Shown piece by piece: positions 8,482 through 17,343 of a stretch of 64,000 bases of DNA. Within the stretch, counting starts at the first letter, position 1. Every line of letters starts with the position of its first letter. A program made the position numbers and the translations under genes. The notes under the pieces are model-generated. The model saw only the letters and a program-made list of their open reading frames with translations. It had not been told where the DNA came from and searched no databases. The DNA lies in contig NZ_JNIO01000008.1 in NCBI RefSeq assembly GCF_000702545.1, positions 868,001 through 932,000 on the forward strand. The letters run 5' to 3'. Origin of the DNA: Selenomonas sp. AB3002. GTDB taxonomy: Bacteria; Bacillota; Negativicutes; Selenomonadales; Selenomonadaceae.

Positions 8482-9805
8482 TGATTTTCTCCCCTACCAC
8501 ATCATAAGTGAATCCCTGGAGGACACGCACCTTGATGATGTCCCCGGGCTGGCTGTCAGTATCGCCTTCAATGTAGACCTGACCGTCTACATCCGGAGCC
8601 TCACGGTAAGAACGGCCAACGGCAATGATATTCTGTTCCTCATCACGCCCCTCAACCAAGACCTCGATGACCTGCCCCTCCAGTTCCTGGTTGATCTCCT
8701 CAGAAATCTTGCTCTGAAGGCTCATGAGGTCATGATATCTTTCCTGCATGACGTCTTCCGGCACCTGGTTGGGCATATCGTAGGCAGGTGTCCCCTCTTC
8801 CCGGGAGTAGGTAAACACCCCTACCTTGTCAAAGCGCATCTCCTCCAGGAAATTGCGCAGAGACTGATACTGGGCATCGGTCTCTCCGGGGCAGCCCACA
8901 ATGAAAGTGGAGCGGATGGTAACCCCTGGAATGCGCTCCCTTATCTTCTTCACCAGTGCCACAATCTGCGCCCTGGTGTCCGGGCGGCGCATGGACTTCA
9001 GCATGGCGTCATGGGCATGCTGCAGGGGCATGTCGATGTACTTGCAGATTTTCGGCTCTTTGGCATAAAGGTCAATGAGCTCATCAGTGAAGAACTTGGG
9101 GTAGCAGTAAAGGGTACGCACCCACTGGAGCTTCTCCACCTTCACCAGCTCGCGCAAAAGCTCAGCCAGTGCCGGAGCGCCGTAGATGTCTTTGCCGTAC
9201 AGGGTGCTGTCCTCGGCAATGAGGATGATTTCCTTCACCCCGTTCTCGCAAAGCTGCTCCACCTCTGCCTTGATATCCTCGATGCGGCGGCTGCGGAATC
9301 TGCCGCGGATAAGCGGAATGGCACAGAAAGCGCAGTGATTATCGCACCCTTCGGCAATCTTCACATAAGCCGTGTAACTGGGAGTGGTGAGGATGCGGGG
9401 ATTCTTGGCATCATAGAGGAGCTTGTCCTCCCCGGCAATCACCAGGCGGCGCCCCTTCAGGGACTCCTCCACCGCCGTCATTATTTCCTTGCAGGCACCG
9501 GTGCCGATGATGGCATCTGCCTCAGGCATATCATCCAGCAGTTCCTGCCCATAGCGCTGGCCCAGGCATCCTGCCACAATCAGGCTGCGGCAGCGGCCGC
9601 TTTCCTTGTACTCCGCCATATTGAGGATGGTGGTGATGGACTCCTCCTTGGCAGACTGGATAAAGGCGCAGGTATTGACAATGAGAATATCTGCCTCCGA
9701 AGGATCTGCCGTAATCTCAATGCCGTGCTCCTTGAGGATGCCCAGCATCATCTCTGTATCTACCAGGTTCTTGGAACAGCCAAGACTGATGAAACCTGCT
9801 TTCAC
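8474..9805 (-). CDS. rimO: Ribosomal protein uS12 methylthiotransferase
   Basis: RimO is a radical SAM enzyme that beta-methylthiolates an aspartate of ribosomal protein uS12. The 443-residue protein has the UPF0004 domain with three cysteines (SLGCSKNLVDTEMMLG, NTCAF, AGCLGQRY), the radical SAM cluster motif CDNHCAFC followed by IPLIRGRFRSR, and a C-terminal TRAM domain. The IPxxRGxxRSR context fits RimO rather than MiaB. The GTG start lies 11 bases after AGGAGG. It overlaps the pncC start downstream. Confidence 0.95.
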   Translation of the reverse strand: MKAGFISLGCSKNLVDTEMMLGILKEHGIEITADPSEADILIVNTCAFIQSAKEESITTILNMAEYKESGRCRSLIVAGCLGQRYGQELLDDMPEADAIIGTGACKEIMTAVEESLKGRRLVIAGEDKLLYDAKNPRILTTPSYTAYVKIAEGCDNHCAFCAIPLIRGRFRSRRIEDIKAEVEQLCENGVKEIILIAEDSTLYGKDIYGAPALAELLRELVKVEKLQWVRTLYCYPKFFTDELIDLYAKEPKICKYIDMPLQHAHDAMLKSMRRPDTRAQIVALVKKIRERIPGVTIRSTFIVGCPGETDAQYQSLRNFLEEMRFDKVGVFTYSREEGTPAYDMPNQVPEDVMQERYHDLMSLQSKISEEINQELEGQVIEVLVEGRDEEQNIIAVGRSYREAPDVDGQVYIEGDTDSQPGDIIKVRVLQGFTYDVVGEKINE

Positions 9806-9850
9806 TTTCTGATAAACCTCCTAAAAACTATCGATAAAACTATCATGCAA

Positions 9851-9874
9851 ATAAAAGGCCGCCCGCAAGCAGCC
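9851..9874 (-). terminator. Rho-independent terminator after the solute-binding protein gene
   Basis: On the minus strand GGCTGC and GCGGCC form a short stem followed by TTTTATTT, immediately past the stop codon and ahead of rimO. Confidence 0.7.
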
Positions 9875-9880
9875 CTCTTG

Positions 9881-10924
9881 TCAATTGAACCGAACTTCCT
9901 TCACCCAACGGTCCAGCAAATCATGCCTCTGCTGGGCATTGAACTGGGGACGAACGCTGAACAGCAGGAGATTCTTTCCCGCAAAGGTCTTGTAAGCCAT
10001 AGTGCCCGGATTGGTGGGCAGGAAATAGAAGCCCTGGCTCTGCAAGGCCAGCTGGGCCTCATCGGACAGCAGCCAGTCAGCAAAGGCCTTGGCAGCCTGC
10101 TCATCCTGAGCCGAAGTCTTGAAAGCAATGCCCGTGCCCGTCACCATGGCAGACGTGCCATCGGCAGGATAGATGACTTTCAAGGGGTAGCCATCATGGA
10201 TATAGCGCAAAGTCTCGCTCTCCACTGCCACCGCCACGTCAACCTCGCCCATGCCTGCCTGGCGCACAGGATTGGAAAGGTAATGGGCATACTGCACCAC
10301 CTTGGGATGAATCTGCCGCCAGATATCATAGGCTGCCGTATCGCCAAACTGGGCAATCATGCTGAGGAGAAGATTGGCTGAGGCATCTGCCGCCAGGAAA
10401 TCCGTCACCCCCACCCGCACATTGGGCGCCGCAGCCAGAGCTTGCCAGGTATCAGGCACCTGCTGCCTGGCCTTCAGGTAATCCTGATTGACGCAGAAGA
10501 CTATGGGGTCATACCAGACACCAATCCAGTATCCTTCCGTCTGGCGGAACTTTTCCGGCACCTGATCCCCGTGCTCCGACATGTAGGGCAAAAGGTAGCC
10601 CATAGCAGCCGCCCTGTAAAGGAGCTCGCTGTCCCCCAGCACCAAAGCAGCCTGTCCAGCCCCTTCTCCCTCTGCCTGAGCCTTGAGCCTGTCCAGTATC
10701 TCCTCCCGGCCCAGAGGCACGAAATTCACCCTGACGCCGCTGGCAGACTCATAGGCATTGGTCAGCACAACCGCCGTCTCCGTAGGCAGATTGGTATAGG
10801 CAGTGATTTCCCTGAGGGGCTTCTTCCCCCCGTCATGGTCAGCCACCGCCAGATAGCCGGAGCCCAGCACCACCACTATCAAAAGCAGGAAGGCTGTCAC
10901 CAGCAGTGATGTATAGCGTCTCAT
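9881..10924 (-). CDS. Extracellular solute-binding protein, family 1 (iron/polyamine type)
   Basis: A periplasmic-type binding protein of an ABC importer. It has an N-terminal hydrophobic signal or anchor (RYTSLLVTAFLLLIVVV), then the family-1 fold beginning ITAYTNLPTETAVVLTNAYE, with YWIGVWYDPIVFCVNQDYL typical of the Fe(3+)/2-aminoethylphosphonate-binding group. It starts at the ATG at 10924, with GAGAGG ten bases upstream; two upstream ATGs in frame are badly spaced. No permease or ATPase gene is adjacent, so the partner transporter must be elsewhere or the protein has another role. The ligand is not determined. Confidence 0.85.
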   Translation of the reverse strand: MRRYTSLLVTAFLLLIVVVLGSGYLAVADHDGGKKPLREITAYTNLPTETAVVLTNAYESASGVRVNFVPLGREEILDRLKAQAEGEGAGQAALVLGDSELLYRAAAMGYLLPYMSEHGDQVPEKFRQTEGYWIGVWYDPIVFCVNQDYLKARQQVPDTWQALAAAPNVRVGVTDFLAADASANLLLSMIAQFGDTAAYDIWRQIHPKVVQYAHYLSNPVRQAGMGEVDVAVAVESETLRYIHDGYPLKVIYPADGTSAMVTGTGIAFKTSAQDEQAAKAFADWLLSDEAQLALQSQGFYFLPTNPGTMAYKTFAGKNLLLFSVRPQFNAQQRHDLLDRWVKEVRFN

Positions 10925-11010
10925 GCTAAACATACCTCTCAATAAAACGAACACTTACATAACTAGTACATTTCATTGTACCATTGCCAGAAGCGACAGG
11001 CAAGGAAAAG

Positions 11011-12108
11011 TCATAAATCATCAGCCCGCACGGCCCAGCGCAGCTTGGTGGAGTGGGCCCGGGGATTGGCTCTGCATTCTTCCCTGCCAGGCCGTACCAC
11101 CTCATCTGCCACCTCGCTGTACAGGCCCTGCTGCCTGAAGGCCTTGAAAGCTTTCTTCACAATGCGGTCTTCTCCGGAATGGAAAGTAAGGATAGCCACC
11201 CTTCCTCCCGGAGCCAGGGCATAAGGCAGTTTCTCCATGAACTCATAGAGCACCTCATACTCATGGTTGATATCTATGCGCAGAGCCTGGAATACGCGGG
11301 TGGCACTCTTCTTTACCATATCCCTGCGAGCAGCTTCCTGTTTCTTGCTGCTGTAGCCTGTGCGCTCGAACACCTCTTTAGGCAGGTCAATCTTTGCCAA
11401 AGCAATTGCTACTTCATCGTAGAGTTCTTTCGTTGTCCGGGGGCATTTTCCCTTTTTCCTGCTGTTTATGATCTGACGGGCAATTTCCTCAGCATAGGGT
11501 TCATCAGCATTCTCATAGAGCATGCCCACCAGTTCCTCCCTGCCCACTTCAGCCAGCCGCTGGGCAGCGGTAAGCCCTGCCTCAGGATTCAGCCGCAGGT
11601 CCAAGGGCCCGTCGGCCTTATAGCTGAAGCCCCGCTCCGGATTGTCTATCTGCATGGAGGACACGCCAAGATCTGCCAGAATGAAATCAAAAGCCCCTGC
11701 TTCTTCTGCCAATTCATCAATCTGGCAAAAGTTCATATTCCGAAGCTCCCAAAGCTCAGGTCCAAAGCCCGCCTCGCGAAGGCGCCTCTCAGTCTTGGCC
11801 GACTCAAGGGGGTCAATATCCCCACTGATAAGATGTCCCTGCCCCCGCAAGGCCTCCAGCATAGCCCTGGTATGGCCGCCATAGCCCAAGGTTGCATCAA
11901 AGCCCTTCTCCCCGGGCTTGATGGCCAGCACCTCCAATATCTCCTTCACCATGATGGGAATATGCATCCCTGCAGGAGTATTGCCCTTGGCTATCACATG
12001 CTCTATCTCCCCGCCGTACTTCTCCGGCTGCAGTTCCTTGTACTTCTCCTCGAAGCGACGGGGATACTTGCCGCTGTAGTGAGGACGGCGCTTATGGGTC
12101 TCGGACAT
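11011..12108 (-). CDS. RsmH-like 16S rRNA (cytosine-N4) methyltransferase
   Basis: The protein is of the MraW/RsmH family, which methylates C1402 of 16S rRNA with SAM. Core motifs are GFDATLGYGGHTRAMLEAL (SAM site), ISGDIDPLESAKTERR, DFILADLGVSSMQID, ERGFSYKADGPLDLRLNP, and AILTFHSGEDRIVKKAFK. It carries an unusual basic N-terminal extension of about 50 residues before HIPIMVKEIL, and it is not in a division/cell-wall cluster, where rsmH usually sits. It may be a second RsmH-type enzyme rather than the canonical one. The start at 12108 follows GGAGGT by six bases. Confidence 0.85.
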   Translation of the reverse strand: MSETHKRRPHYSGKYPRRFEEKYKELQPEKYGGEIEHVIAKGNTPAGMHIPIMVKEILEVLAIKPGEKGFDATLGYGGHTRAMLEALRGQGHLISGDIDPLESAKTERRLREAGFGPELWELRNMNFCQIDELAEEAGAFDFILADLGVSSMQIDNPERGFSYKADGPLDLRLNPEAGLTAAQRLAEVGREELVGMLYENADEPYAEEIARQIINSRKKGKCPRTTKELYDEVAIALAKIDLPKEVFERTGYSSKKQEAARRDMVKKSATRVFQALRIDINHEYEVLYEFMEKLPYALAPGGRVAILTFHSGEDRIVKKAFKAFRQQGLYSEVADEVVRPGREECRANPRAHSTKLRWAVRADDL

Positions 12109-12344
12109 TTGCTTACCTCCAGATTCTTTCATATGTATTGGTAGATATTACTACATGATGCAGGAAAATACAAGGACACCTTGCAATATAAAAGGCAGGC
12201 CATAGCTATCGGGCATCTCATTAAGCACTATACCCTTACTTTATTTGCTTCATAAGTTATTATCCAGCTTCATAGTGCACCATTTCGTTGTCTGAACCTT
12301 CTTCTTATGGTAGAATATCCCTATAGGAAAGAAAGGAGCCTCCA

Positions 12345-12957
12345 ATGGCAGAACCTACATCCAAAGACCCAAAAGGTGCCCTATACGAAACGTGGTATCT
12401 ATTACTGCAGTCGTATGATTTCCAGCCAGTACGGCACGGTATTCGTCAAGTCCGACTACGGCAAGATCAAGAAGGTCTACTCCATCTGGATTTGCACCAA
12501 TCCCAGCCAGTAGATGGAATACACCATCACCCGCTACAAGATGACGGAGGAGAACATCGAAGGCAAGGTCAAAGCAAAGAAGGCAAACTACGACCTTCTG
12601 GATGTTGTCATGGTCTGCCTGGGGCCGAAGAAGTACAGCGAGCTGACCGGACTGCTTGGCATGCTAAATCTTGTGTTTAAGGATAACGATCTCACTGCTG
12701 CAGAAAAGCGAGAGAAATTAGCTAATGAGTTCCATATTGAGATTACTCCGGAACTTGAGAAAGGAGTGGCTGATATGTGCAATCTTAGTGCTGGTATAGA
12801 GAGACGAGGGATTGAGAAAGGCCGGGTCGAGGGTGAGAACCGCCTCGCCAGGCTTATATCTCACCTACTTTCGATAGGTAAAAGCGATGAAATCAAGGCA
12901 GCTACCGAAAGCGAAAAGCTACGCAATGAACTATACAAGAAATACGGTATCGCCTGA
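12345..12957 (+). pseudogene. Decayed Rpn-type PD-(D/E)XK nuclease/transposase
   Basis: The reading frame retains the middle and C-terminal parts of a recombination-promoting nuclease/putative transposase: KRGIYYCSRMISSQYGTVF, KIKKVYSIWIC, then an in-frame TAG at 12511, then TITRYKMTEENIEG and the coiled C-terminal tail. The 5' end keeps a good ribosome binding site and ATG at 12345, but it is frameshifted into the body, and most of the catalytic N-terminal region is missing. The region from 12514 could still be translated from its ATG as a 147-residue fragment. It is one of only two plus-strand gene types in the window. Confidence 0.75.
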
Positions 12958-12995
12958 CAATGTAGATTCTTCCTGCTAAAACTGCCATCGCTTAG

Positions 12996-13225
12996 TTCCA
13001 CATTGAAATTACCCCAGAACTTGAGAAAGTAATGGCTGATATGTGCAATTTTAGCGCTGGTATAGAAAAATGCACGCGAAGAAGATAGCCTTAAAGCCTT
13101 GGCAGAGACTAAAGAACATGCCACGAACATGATTCTCGACCATATGGACCTGTCTCTAGTGGAGAGCCTCCCATCTGTCGTTGCCGCGCATCAAGGAACT
13201 GGCGCACAACTTGGGCATGCTTTAA
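12996..13225 (+). pseudogene. Second Rpn-type transposase C-terminal remnant
   Basis: This stretch repeats the end of the neighbouring remnant: FHIEITPELEKVMADMCN almost matches FHIEITPELEKGVADMCN at about 12730-12780. It continues across two frameshifts through ALAETKEHATNMILDHMDL to a plausible natural end (RIKELAHNLGML). It is a broken, non-functional copy of a related element lying directly behind the first one. Confidence 0.7.
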
Positions 13226-13330
13226 GTAGCTATCTCCCCCTCCGCCCTATCAAGCGGCTGAGTGGGGAATTTTTTCACTTAATTATAAGCGTCTTCTTAC
13301 GCTATTGTAATCGTATTCTAACTTTACTAT

Positions 13331-13367
13331 AAATAAAAACCAGCAAAAAATTGTCCTTTTCGCTGGT
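13331..13367 (-). terminator. Rho-independent terminator at the end of the glycan island
   Basis: On the minus strand ACCAGCGAAAA and TTTTTTGCTGGT form a stem with a short loop, followed by TTTTATTT. It marks the likely 3' end of the minus-strand glycan transcription unit. Confidence 0.75.
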
Positions 13368-13416
13368 CATTATCTTCTGGTGGGGCATATCATCCAACCA
13401 TTACCACAAGAATCGC

Positions 13417-13638
13417 TTAAAGCTCCACTCCATATAAAAATGTCCTAGATGTGTGGGCTAATGCCAATGCAACTGCCCCATGATATGCCCACACAAAAAC
13501 ATATTTAGCAAAGTGTAACATGATAACCACTCCTACCAAAGAACTCACTGTTATATCAGAGAGAGAACATCCCCATATAAATTTTAGTAACTCAACGGTA
13601 AAAGAAGCCAATAACGATATAATGTAAGTAATGCCCAT
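13417..13638 (-). CDS. Small hypothetical membrane protein
   Basis: An open frame of about 73 residues from an ATG at 13638 (a longer frame extends to 13785 but overlaps the dehydrogenase gene). It contains two hydrophobic stretches (YIISLLASFTVELLKFIWG and SSLVGVVIMLHFAKYVFVWA) and no recognisable motif. The ribosome binding site is weak. It lies between the dehydrogenase gene and the terminator at 13331-13367, so it could be the last gene of the unit. It may also be chance coding in otherwise empty DNA; the stretch 13226-13416 shows only the terminator. Confidence 0.3.
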   Translation of the reverse strand: MGITYIISLLASFTVELLKFIWGCSLSDITVSSLVGVVIMLHFAKYVFVWAYHGAVALALAHTSRTFLYGVEL

Positions 13639-13711
13639 AGGCTTAACTATGCTCCGTATTATAACGTAAATAGATGCAATTTTCAATAGTTGATAGTCAA
13701 TCTCCAGCCAT

Positions 13712-14740
13712 TCACATAACAAACATAACCTTGCAGTACATATCCCTGCGCTCGTGCATGAGGGCAAATGCCTCCTTGTACTCATCCAAAGAAAACTTAT
13801 GGGTAATGAGACTCTCCAAATCCAGCCGCTTGTCCTGCATGGCCTGTACAGCCTCTCGCCAGTCGTTTTCCCGGCTGCCGAAGCTGCTGTTCCAAGTACC
13901 GACCAATGTTAGTTCCTTCCTAAGGATTTTCCAATAAGTATCCTGGGGAAGACTCATGCCGCCAAGGGGATTGCCCATGCAAACTACCCTGCCGCCAGGC
14001 TTGGCAAGGCAGATGCACTCTGCCCAAGACTCCGACGCACCTGTGCCCTCGATGCAAGTGTCTGCCCCCCGACCTTCGGTGACTTTCTCTACAAGTTTGC
14101 CAAGGTCTTCTTTTTTTGCATTGATTGCCAAAGAAAAGCCGAGTTTCTTAGCAAACTCCACCTTGTCATCTGTCCTGGCTACCAGGATGATATTCTTCAC
14201 CCCTGCCGCCTTCGCCCACTGTGCCACTATCAAGCCAATGGCGCCAATGCCGTAAATCAGCAGAGTGTCCCCCTGCCCCACGCCACTCTTGCGAAAAGCA
14301 TGGAGAGCTACTGCCGCAGGTTCGCTCATGGCAGCTTCTTCATAGCTTACACCTTCCGGCAGCAGGCAAAGGTTCTCCTGCTTCACCGCCAGATACTCTG
14401 CCATAGCCCCATCCCGGCGAGAGCCGTAGTAATCATAGTTAGCGCAACGGGCATACTGCTCCTGATTACATGCTTCACAATGTCCACAGGGCAGCAAAGG
14501 GAACACGGAAGCGCCACGCCCAACTAAGGCACTGTCCTCCGCCTCCACAATCTCCCCAGCGAACTCATGCCCTATAATGGTAGGAAAATGATAAGTTCCC
14601 TTGGAAAACACTCTTGGTATATCGCTACCACAGATGCCCACAGCCTTGACTTTCAGCAGCACCTCTCCCGGCTTGCGCTCCGGACGGGGAACCTCCTCAT
14701 AGCGCAAATCCCCCACACCGTGCAGATTCAATGCCATCAT
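13712..14740 (-). CDS. Zinc-dependent polyol-phosphate dehydrogenase (GatD/TarJ-like)
   Basis: A medium-chain zinc dehydrogenase, probably reducing a ketose phosphate to a polyol phosphate before CDP activation. The catalytic zinc ligands are in GICGSDIP and GHEFAGE, the structural zinc site is CGHCEACNQEQYARC, and the nucleotide fold has IYGIGAIGLIVAQWAK. The C-terminal half (KILRKELTLVGTWNSSFG) resembles galactitol-1-phosphate dehydrogenases. Context suggests a TarJ-like role: the ATG at 14740 overlaps the stop of the cytidylyltransferase gene (ATGA), so the two are translationally coupled. Ribulose-5-P or xylulose-5-P is the likely substrate, by inference. Confidence 0.8.
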   Translation of the reverse strand: MMALNLHGVGDLRYEEVPRPERKPGEVLLKVKAVGICGSDIPRVFSKGTYHFPTIIGHEFAGEIVEAEDSALVGRGASVFPLLPCGHCEACNQEQYARCANYDYYGSRRDGAMAEYLAVKQENLCLLPEGVSYEEAAMSEPAAVALHAFRKSGVGQGDTLLIYGIGAIGLIVAQWAKAAGVKNIILVARTDDKVEFAKKLGFSLAINAKKEDLGKLVEKVTEGRGADTCIEGTGASESWAECICLAKPGGRVVCMGNPLGGMSLPQDTYWKILRKELTLVGTWNSSFGSRENDWREAVQAMQDKRLDLESLITHKFSLDEYKEAFALMHERRDMYCKVMFVM

Positions 14741-15441
14741 TTCAGCCACTCATCCCTTTCCGTAGCCAGCATGGCCTTAAACATATCTATATCCTCCGTG
14801 CGGGTCAGCTTGATATTCCTCTCGCTGCCTTTGGCAAAGTAAATCTGCCAGCCCAGGGCCACCTGCAGGGCAGAGATGGAATCTATTTCCACCCCCTGCT
14901 CAGCTGCCAGGGCATACATCTCCTTCATACGCCTGCCTGACACGCATTCCGGAGTCTGCCCCCGCACCAGCCCTGCCCTTTCCACCACCTGGCTCGTAGA
15001 ATCAGGTGACTGGCGCAGGTACATAGTATCCGCGCAGTCCAGCACCGTCATGGCATTTTCATGCTCATGGCATACACGAATCATATCTGAGATAGAATCC
15101 GCCGCCACCAGAGGTCGCACTGCATCGTGGACGATAAGCACATCATCATCCGCCACTTCTCCCAGTGCCATCATGCCTGCCTTGGTAGAAAGAAACCTGG
15201 TAGCGCCCCCGGGCACAATGCCTCTTAATTTCGAGATATTGAACTGCTTCACATAGCCGGACAGCACCTGCTCCCAACCCTCGATGCACACCGCCTGGAC
15301 AGCATCAATCTCGGCATGATGCTCCAAAGCCAGCAAGGTATAGATAATGATAGGTATATTATTCACATGGATGAACTGCTTTGGTATATCCTGCCCCATG
15401 CGGCTCCCCATGCCTCCTGCCAATAAGACTACAATATTCAT
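14737..15441 (-). CDS. IspD/TarI-like pentitol-phosphate cytidylyltransferase
   Basis: A 234-residue CTP:alcohol-phosphate cytidylyltransferase. The nucleotide-binding loop is VVLLAGGMGSRMGQDIPKQF; VLIVHDAVRPLV and KGSERNIKLTRTEDIDMFKAM complete the fold. The family contains IspD (MEP pathway) and TarI (ribitol-5-P). The insertion GGATRFLSTKAGMMAL and the coupling to a polyol-phosphate dehydrogenase favour a TarI-like role, giving CDP-ribitol or another CDP-pentitol. The stop overlaps the next start, and the start overlaps the epimerase stop. Confidence 0.83.
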   Translation of the reverse strand: MNIVVLLAGGMGSRMGQDIPKQFIHVNNIPIIIYTLLALEHHAEIDAVQAVCIEGWEQVLSGYVKQFNISKLRGIVPGGATRFLSTKAGMMALGEVADDDVLIVHDAVRPLVAADSISDMIRVCHEHENAMTVLDCADTMYLRQSPDSTSQVVERAGLVRGQTPECVSGRRMKEMYALAAEQGVEIDSISALQVALGWQIYFAKGSERNIKLTRTEDIDMFKAMLATERDEWLK

Positions 15442-16103
15442 GAAAAGTTCATCTCCCTGATAGCCTTCAATGTTTCTCCATAAGACCTTGACTGCCCAAA
15501 AAGCAAGGTCGTACCAAGCACGAATCCTTTCACTCCCATGGGCGCAAACTTTTTGATCTTATCAGCCCCGCAAGCGCCATCCCAATACAAATCAAACTTC
15601 ATATCATCTTTCACACACAAAAGTGTCTCTATCTTATCCCCCACATAAGGTAGGAACATCTGCCCCGCGTTTCCTGGGTTCACAGCCATCACCAGGACGC
15701 TGTTCACAATCCGCAGCATCTCATGCACAGTCTCAAAACTGGTGCCAGGATTAATGGCTATGCCAGGTATCAGACCCGCATTGATAATTTTTTGCAATGC
15801 TGTAGATGGATGATACTCTGCCTCGGGATGTATATAAATAGTGTCCCCAGGACGAAGACTGTTGATAAAGATATCAATGGTATTGCTTGGGTGCTCTACC
15901 ATGAGATGCACATCCAAAGGCTTATCCGTAAGCGAACGTATGCACCGCAGGTCATTCAGCGACATGGCATAATTCGGCACATATCTTCCGTCCATGATAT
16001 CTATATGGAAGGAATCTATCCCTCCCTCATCAAGCGCCTCTACCTCCCGCTGCAGATTACGATAATCTGCGCACATCATAGAGGCCATCAGCTGAAAACT
16101 CAT
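15438..16103 (-). CDS. Ribulose-phosphate 3-epimerase family protein
   Basis: A TIM-barrel epimerase that interconverts ribulose-5-P and xylulose-5-P, or a related sugar phosphate. The metal and acid/base residues are visible: FHIDIMDGRYVPNYAM, PLDVHLMVEHP, IAINPGTSFE, VMAVNPGNAGQMF, and YWDGACG, which holds the second catalytic aspartate. The start is taken at MSFQLMASMM; a longer frame reaches 16163 but has a hydrophobic, family-unlike front. It overlaps the TarI-like gene by four bases. Its place in the cluster suggests it feeds the pentitol branch rather than central metabolism. Confidence 0.8.
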   Translation of the reverse strand: MSFQLMASMMCADYRNLQREVEALDEGGIDSFHIDIMDGRYVPNYAMSLNDLRCIRSLTDKPLDVHLMVEHPSNTIDIFINSLRPGDTIYIHPEAEYHPSTALQKIINAGLIPGIAINPGTSFETVHEMLRIVNSVLVMAVNPGNAGQMFLPYVGDKIETLLCVKDDMKFDLYWDGACGADKIKKFAPMGVKGFVLGTTLLFGQSRSYGETLKAIREMNFS

Positions 16104-16163
16104 ATACCTCAGTCCCTTCTTGCCCCTAAGAGGCCGCAATAATAAAATCAAAAACAATAACAA

Positions 16164-17324
16164 TTAAGGAAGAAACTCCATCAAGGCTACATTATAAAAA
16201 ATGTCATCAGCCAAATCCCACATTATTTTTTCTTCATCATCTGCAAAATCAGTTGGAGAATCTATACATACCTCTCTTCCTTCATATTTTGAATTGCTAC
16301 TATCTTCACCTCGGAAGCGAATAATATAGTCAGCACTGTTTATTGTTTCATCAGCAATTATTGCCTCATCAGCCAAAGCCAATTTTTTAAGTGCACCCAA
16401 AAGATAATGATTATGCGATGGAACTATAAACTTTGCATTCATTATCTTCTTTAGTTCCGGAAAGCATCCACACACAACTTCAACCGTACGATTCTTTATA
16501 GCCTTGCCTTCGTTTTCAAATGAGAAAGAACCATCTATCTTATGGAAAATAAAAGCTAGCTGCCCCCAAAACAAATGCCTAAGGTGATTATAATTCTTGT
16601 CCAGAGTCCTGTCTAATTCAAATCTTTTATATAGTGCCATCAAAGCATCTGGAAAAAAAGACAAAGCCTTAAAATTGTTTATTGTACTGTCTGTTCTATT
16701 CCTTAGATAATAATACAACCCTTGAGGTACATAATAAATTGATTTTGCTTTTGAAACAACATAAGGAATTGTTGCAAGATCTTCATATGGATAGTCCGGT
16801 TGCTCCACGCCATATGATGTAAGCAAGCTTCTGCGATAAACTTTTCCGCACATAAATGTGCGAATCCTGCCCAAAACATTTCTTTCATTTGCAATATCTA
16901 CAATCCCAGCTGGCAACCTTATCCTCGATATTTTTTGACTAATCATTGAGTTATCTGCGTATGCAAATACCATATCGCACAATATTATATCATGCTTGCC
17001 ATATTCTGTCCCTTTGAGCATGAGTTCAATATACTTAGGATGCCACCAGTCATCCGCATCTAAAAAGGTAATATATTCTGATGCAGCCATCCTGACACCA
17101 AGATTACGCGCAGCTCCTTGTCCCATATTTTTTTGGCTTACCACGGTGATACGCTCGTCCCGCCGCTTCCATTTCATGCATTTTTCCATAGAATTATCAG
17201 TAGAGCCATCATCTATCATAATGATTTTATAATCCTTATATGTTTGGTTCATCAATGATTCAAGGCATTTATCCAGATATTTACTCATATTATATACAGG
17301 AATAATAACTGTAATTATATCCAT
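16164..17324 (-). CDS. Family 2 glycosyltransferase
   Basis: A GT-A glycosyltransferase: IITVIIPVYNMSKYLDKCLE, IMIDDGSTDNS, GQGAARNLGV and the metal site FLDADDWW define the catalytic domain (about residues 1-220). The C-terminal 160 residues are unassigned and acidic near the end. The ATG at 17324 follows GGAGG by five bases. Unlike its upstream neighbour it lacks the Rossmann-like extra domain. Donor and acceptor are unknown. Confidence 0.88.
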   Translation of the reverse strand: MDIITVIIPVYNMSKYLDKCLESLMNQTYKDYKIIMIDDGSTDNSMEKCMKWKRRDERITVVSQKNMGQGAARNLGVRMAASEYITFLDADDWWHPKYIELMLKGTEYGKHDIILCDMVFAYADNSMISQKISRIRLPAGIVDIANERNVLGRIRTFMCGKVYRRSLLTSYGVEQPDYPYEDLATIPYVVSKAKSIYYVPQGLYYYLRNRTDSTINNFKALSFFPDALMALYKRFELDRTLDKNYNHLRHLFWGQLAFIFHKIDGSFSFENEGKAIKNRTVEVVCGCFPELKKIMNAKFIVPSHNHYLLGALKKLALADEAIIADETINSADYIIRFRGEDSSNSKYEGREVCIDSPTDFADDEEKIMWDLADDIFYNVALMEFLP

Positions 17325-17343
17325 AAATACCTCCATATGTATC

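Noticed and set aside
8732-10381. 549-residue plus-strand open frame spanning two genes
   Set aside because: It lies antisense to rimO and the solute-binding protein, crosses their boundary, and shows no recognisable domain.
14737-15441. ispD of the MEP pathway
   Set aside because: Although dxr and ispG are in the window, this copy is coupled to a polyol-phosphate dehydrogenase and has a TarI-like substrate loop.
15438-16103. Housekeeping rpe of the pentose phosphate pathway
   Set aside because: It overlaps the TarI-like gene in a glycan operon, so a dedicated pathway role is more likely; the reaction itself may be the same.
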